Of a stretch of DNA of 5,582 nt, positions 4,719 to 5,582 are shown one piece after another (positions within the stretch are counted from its first letter, which is position 1; every line of letters starts with the position of its first letter). The notes under the pieces were generated by a model. That model worked only from the letters and a program-made list of their open reading frames with translations, was not told the DNA's origin and ran no database searches. Position numbers and translations under genes: made by a program. Source of the stretch: Chloroflexi bacterium RBG_16_60_22 (GTDB taxonomy: Bacteria > Chloroflexota > Dehalococcoidia > Dehalococcoidales > RBG-16-60-22). The DNA lies in assembly GCA_001796935.1 (NCBI GenBank), contig MGNX01000117.1:1-5582 (forward strand), given 5' to 3'.

Positions 4719-5524
4719 ATCTGGTACCTTCGGCCGATGATGCGGCGGATGGCCAGCAGGGCCGCCACGGCGATAATGACGAGGACGAAAATCACGGCAA
4801 TCGCCTTCTCGACGTCGGCCGAGGCCAGGCTGAGGAATATCGCCACCGGCAGCGTTTCCGTCTTGAGGGCGGTGGCCCCCGCCAGCGTTATCGTCGCGCC
4901 GAACTCGCCCACGGCGCGGGCCCAGGTGAGAATCGCCGAGGCAATCAGCCCGTCCCTCGCCAGCGGCAGGGTGACCCGGAAAAACGCCTCCGGCTGACTG
5001 CACCCCAGCGTGCGGGCCACCTGCTCGTAGCGCGGGTCGATGCCGTCGAAGGTGGACTTGAGCAGCCTGATGGCCAGGGCGCTGATGACCGTCACCTGGG
5101 CCAGCACGATGCCGGGCACGGCGAAAACGAACCGGATAAAGTTGTCATCGATGGCCCCGCCCAGGGGGGTGTTGAAGAAGACCAGCAGCGCCGCACCGAG
5201 CGCCACCGGCGAGATGACGATGGGCAGGTCCAGCAGGCTATCGACGATGTCCTTGCCCGGGAAGCTGGCGCGGGAGATGGCGTAGGCCACCGGCACGGCA
5301 ACCAGTAAGGAGATAACCGCCGCTACCGTGGCCGTGACCAGGCTCAGCCGGATGGCGAAGAGTATCTCCTCGGAGAGCAGCGCCGCCAGGAAGGTATGCC
5401 AGTCGGTAAAAGCCAGCAGGGACACGATGATGCCGATGAAGAAAAGCGCCAGCAGCGCCAGGGCGCTGAGGGTGGCGACCCGGAACACCCTCTCGCCGCC
5501 GGCTCCCCTTAAAATCCTGAACAT
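4715..5524 (-). CDS. Molybdate/tungstate-type ABC importer, permease subunit (ModB/NifC-like)
   Basis: A 269-aa integral membrane permease with about six hydrophobic helices (roughly 16-38, 57-83, 94-118, 133-158, 191-212, 240-262). The EAA loop that docks on the ATPase is present at about 167-187, EQVARTLGCSQPEAFFRVTLP. LLDLPIVISPVALGAALLVF (97-116) and VGEFGATITLAGATALKTET (205-224) are typical of the molybdate, tungstate and sulfate permease group, closest in my reading to ModB/NifC. The ATG at 5524 has AAGGT (5534-5538) 9 nt upstream. The stop TGA overlaps the ATPase start by four bases, implying translational coupling and equal output of the two subunits. A homodimer with two ATPase copies is expected, as in known members. 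The family is firm; the exact oxyanion is not. Confidence 0.88.
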   Translation of the reverse strand: MFRILRGAGGERVFRVATLSALALLALFFIGIIVSLLAFTDWHTFLAALLSEEILFAIRLSLVTATVAAVISLLVAVPVAYAISRASFPGKDIVDSLLDLPIVISPVALGAALLVFFNTPLGGAIDDNFIRFVFAVPGIVLAQVTVISALAIRLLKSTFDGIDPRYEQVARTLGCSQPEAFFRVTLPLARDGLIASAILTWARAVGEFGATITLAGATALKTETLPVAIFLSLASADVEKAIAVIFVLVIIAVAALLAIRRIIGRRYQI

Positions 5525-5548
5525 CTCAAATAGACCTTCAACGGACGG

Positions 5549-5582
5549 TTATTTTACCAGCGGCCGGTAGCCCGCCGGGAGC
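5549..5582 (-). CDS. 3' end of an upstream gene, possibly the importer's substrate-binding protein
   Basis: Reading in from the window edge on the minus strand, one frame gives LPAGYRPLVK followed by TAA (5551-5549), 24 nt before the permease start. The position fits the binding-protein gene that usually precedes the permease in oxyanion importers, and the short basic tail is plausible for one. Only ten residues are visible, so homology cannot be judged. A second frame stays open to a TGA at 5540-5538 (ending AAGKITVR) and is a less likely alternative. Confidence 0.35.
   Translation of the reverse strand, partial: LPAGYRPLVK

Noticed and set aside
3624..4997. A 457-codon open frame on the plus strand opposite the ATPase gene
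   Set aside because: It is antisense to a protein with every ABC ATPase motif, its translation has no recognisable domain, and it lacks a ribosome site. Long antisense frames are expected in GC-rich genes.
4719..5003. A 95-codon N-terminal extension of the ATPase (start at 5003)
   Set aside because: It overlaps the permease gene almost fully, has low-complexity R/G/P-rich content, and the ATG at 4718 has a ribosome site and matches where the family begins.

Overview
This window is a GC-rich piece of bacterial chromosome carrying six complete protein genes plus the 3' tip of a seventh. Gene content and style fit an environmental anaerobic bacterium: sigma70-like TATAAT boxes, GGAGG-type ribosome sites, one GTG start, tightly packed operons, and intergenic gaps filled with hairpin repeats. 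I lean towards Chloroflexota (Dehalococcoidia-like). That placement is an impression from protein style and repeat type, not proven by any marker in the window.

Layout. Positions 1-180 hold no gene. Positions 1-152 are two exact copies of a 76-bp GC-rich tandem repeat that runs to the window edge. Positions 181-1344 (minus strand) are a two-gene operon: a metallo-beta-lactamase-fold hydrolase followed 18 nt downstream by a stand-alone CinA C-terminal domain (PncC-type NMN amidohydrolase). Positions 1345-1435 are a short divergent promoter region in which a perfect 10-bp palindrome supplies a TATAAT box on each strand. Positions 1436-1939 (plus) are a second small operon: a 63-aa two-helix membrane protein of unknown function and a DUF167 (UPF0235/YggU-type) protein, ended by a likely terminator.

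Positions 1940-2105 separate convergent genes and hold that terminator, a dispersed-type inverted-repeat (REP/MITE-like) element and a bidirectional terminator hairpin. Positions 2106-3284 (minus) encode a cell-surface DUF4349 protein with a probable lipoprotein or Sec signal, a proline-rich linker, a coiled coil, an extra PKD domain and a C-terminal membrane anchor. The gene-free stretch 3285-3650 has the DUF4349 promoter and an AT-tract at its low end, then about 160 bp of stacked inverted repeats (3431-3590), and nothing coding that I can support.

Positions 3651-5582 (minus) are the distal part of an ABC importer operon for an oxyanion, most likely molybdate or tungstate: the ATPase (WtpC/ModC-like), overlapping by four bases with the permease (ModB/NifC-like), preceded by the last codons of an upstream gene that is probably the substrate-binding protein. 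Binding protein, permease and ATPase would together form one importer; the product would feed molybdenum or tungsten enzymes, although no such enzyme is in view.

I found no phage, defence or other clearly new system. The most notable items are the PKD insertion in the DUF4349 protein, the palindromic divergent -10 element, the 76-bp tandem repeat at the edge, and the dense hairpin cluster behind the transporter operon.
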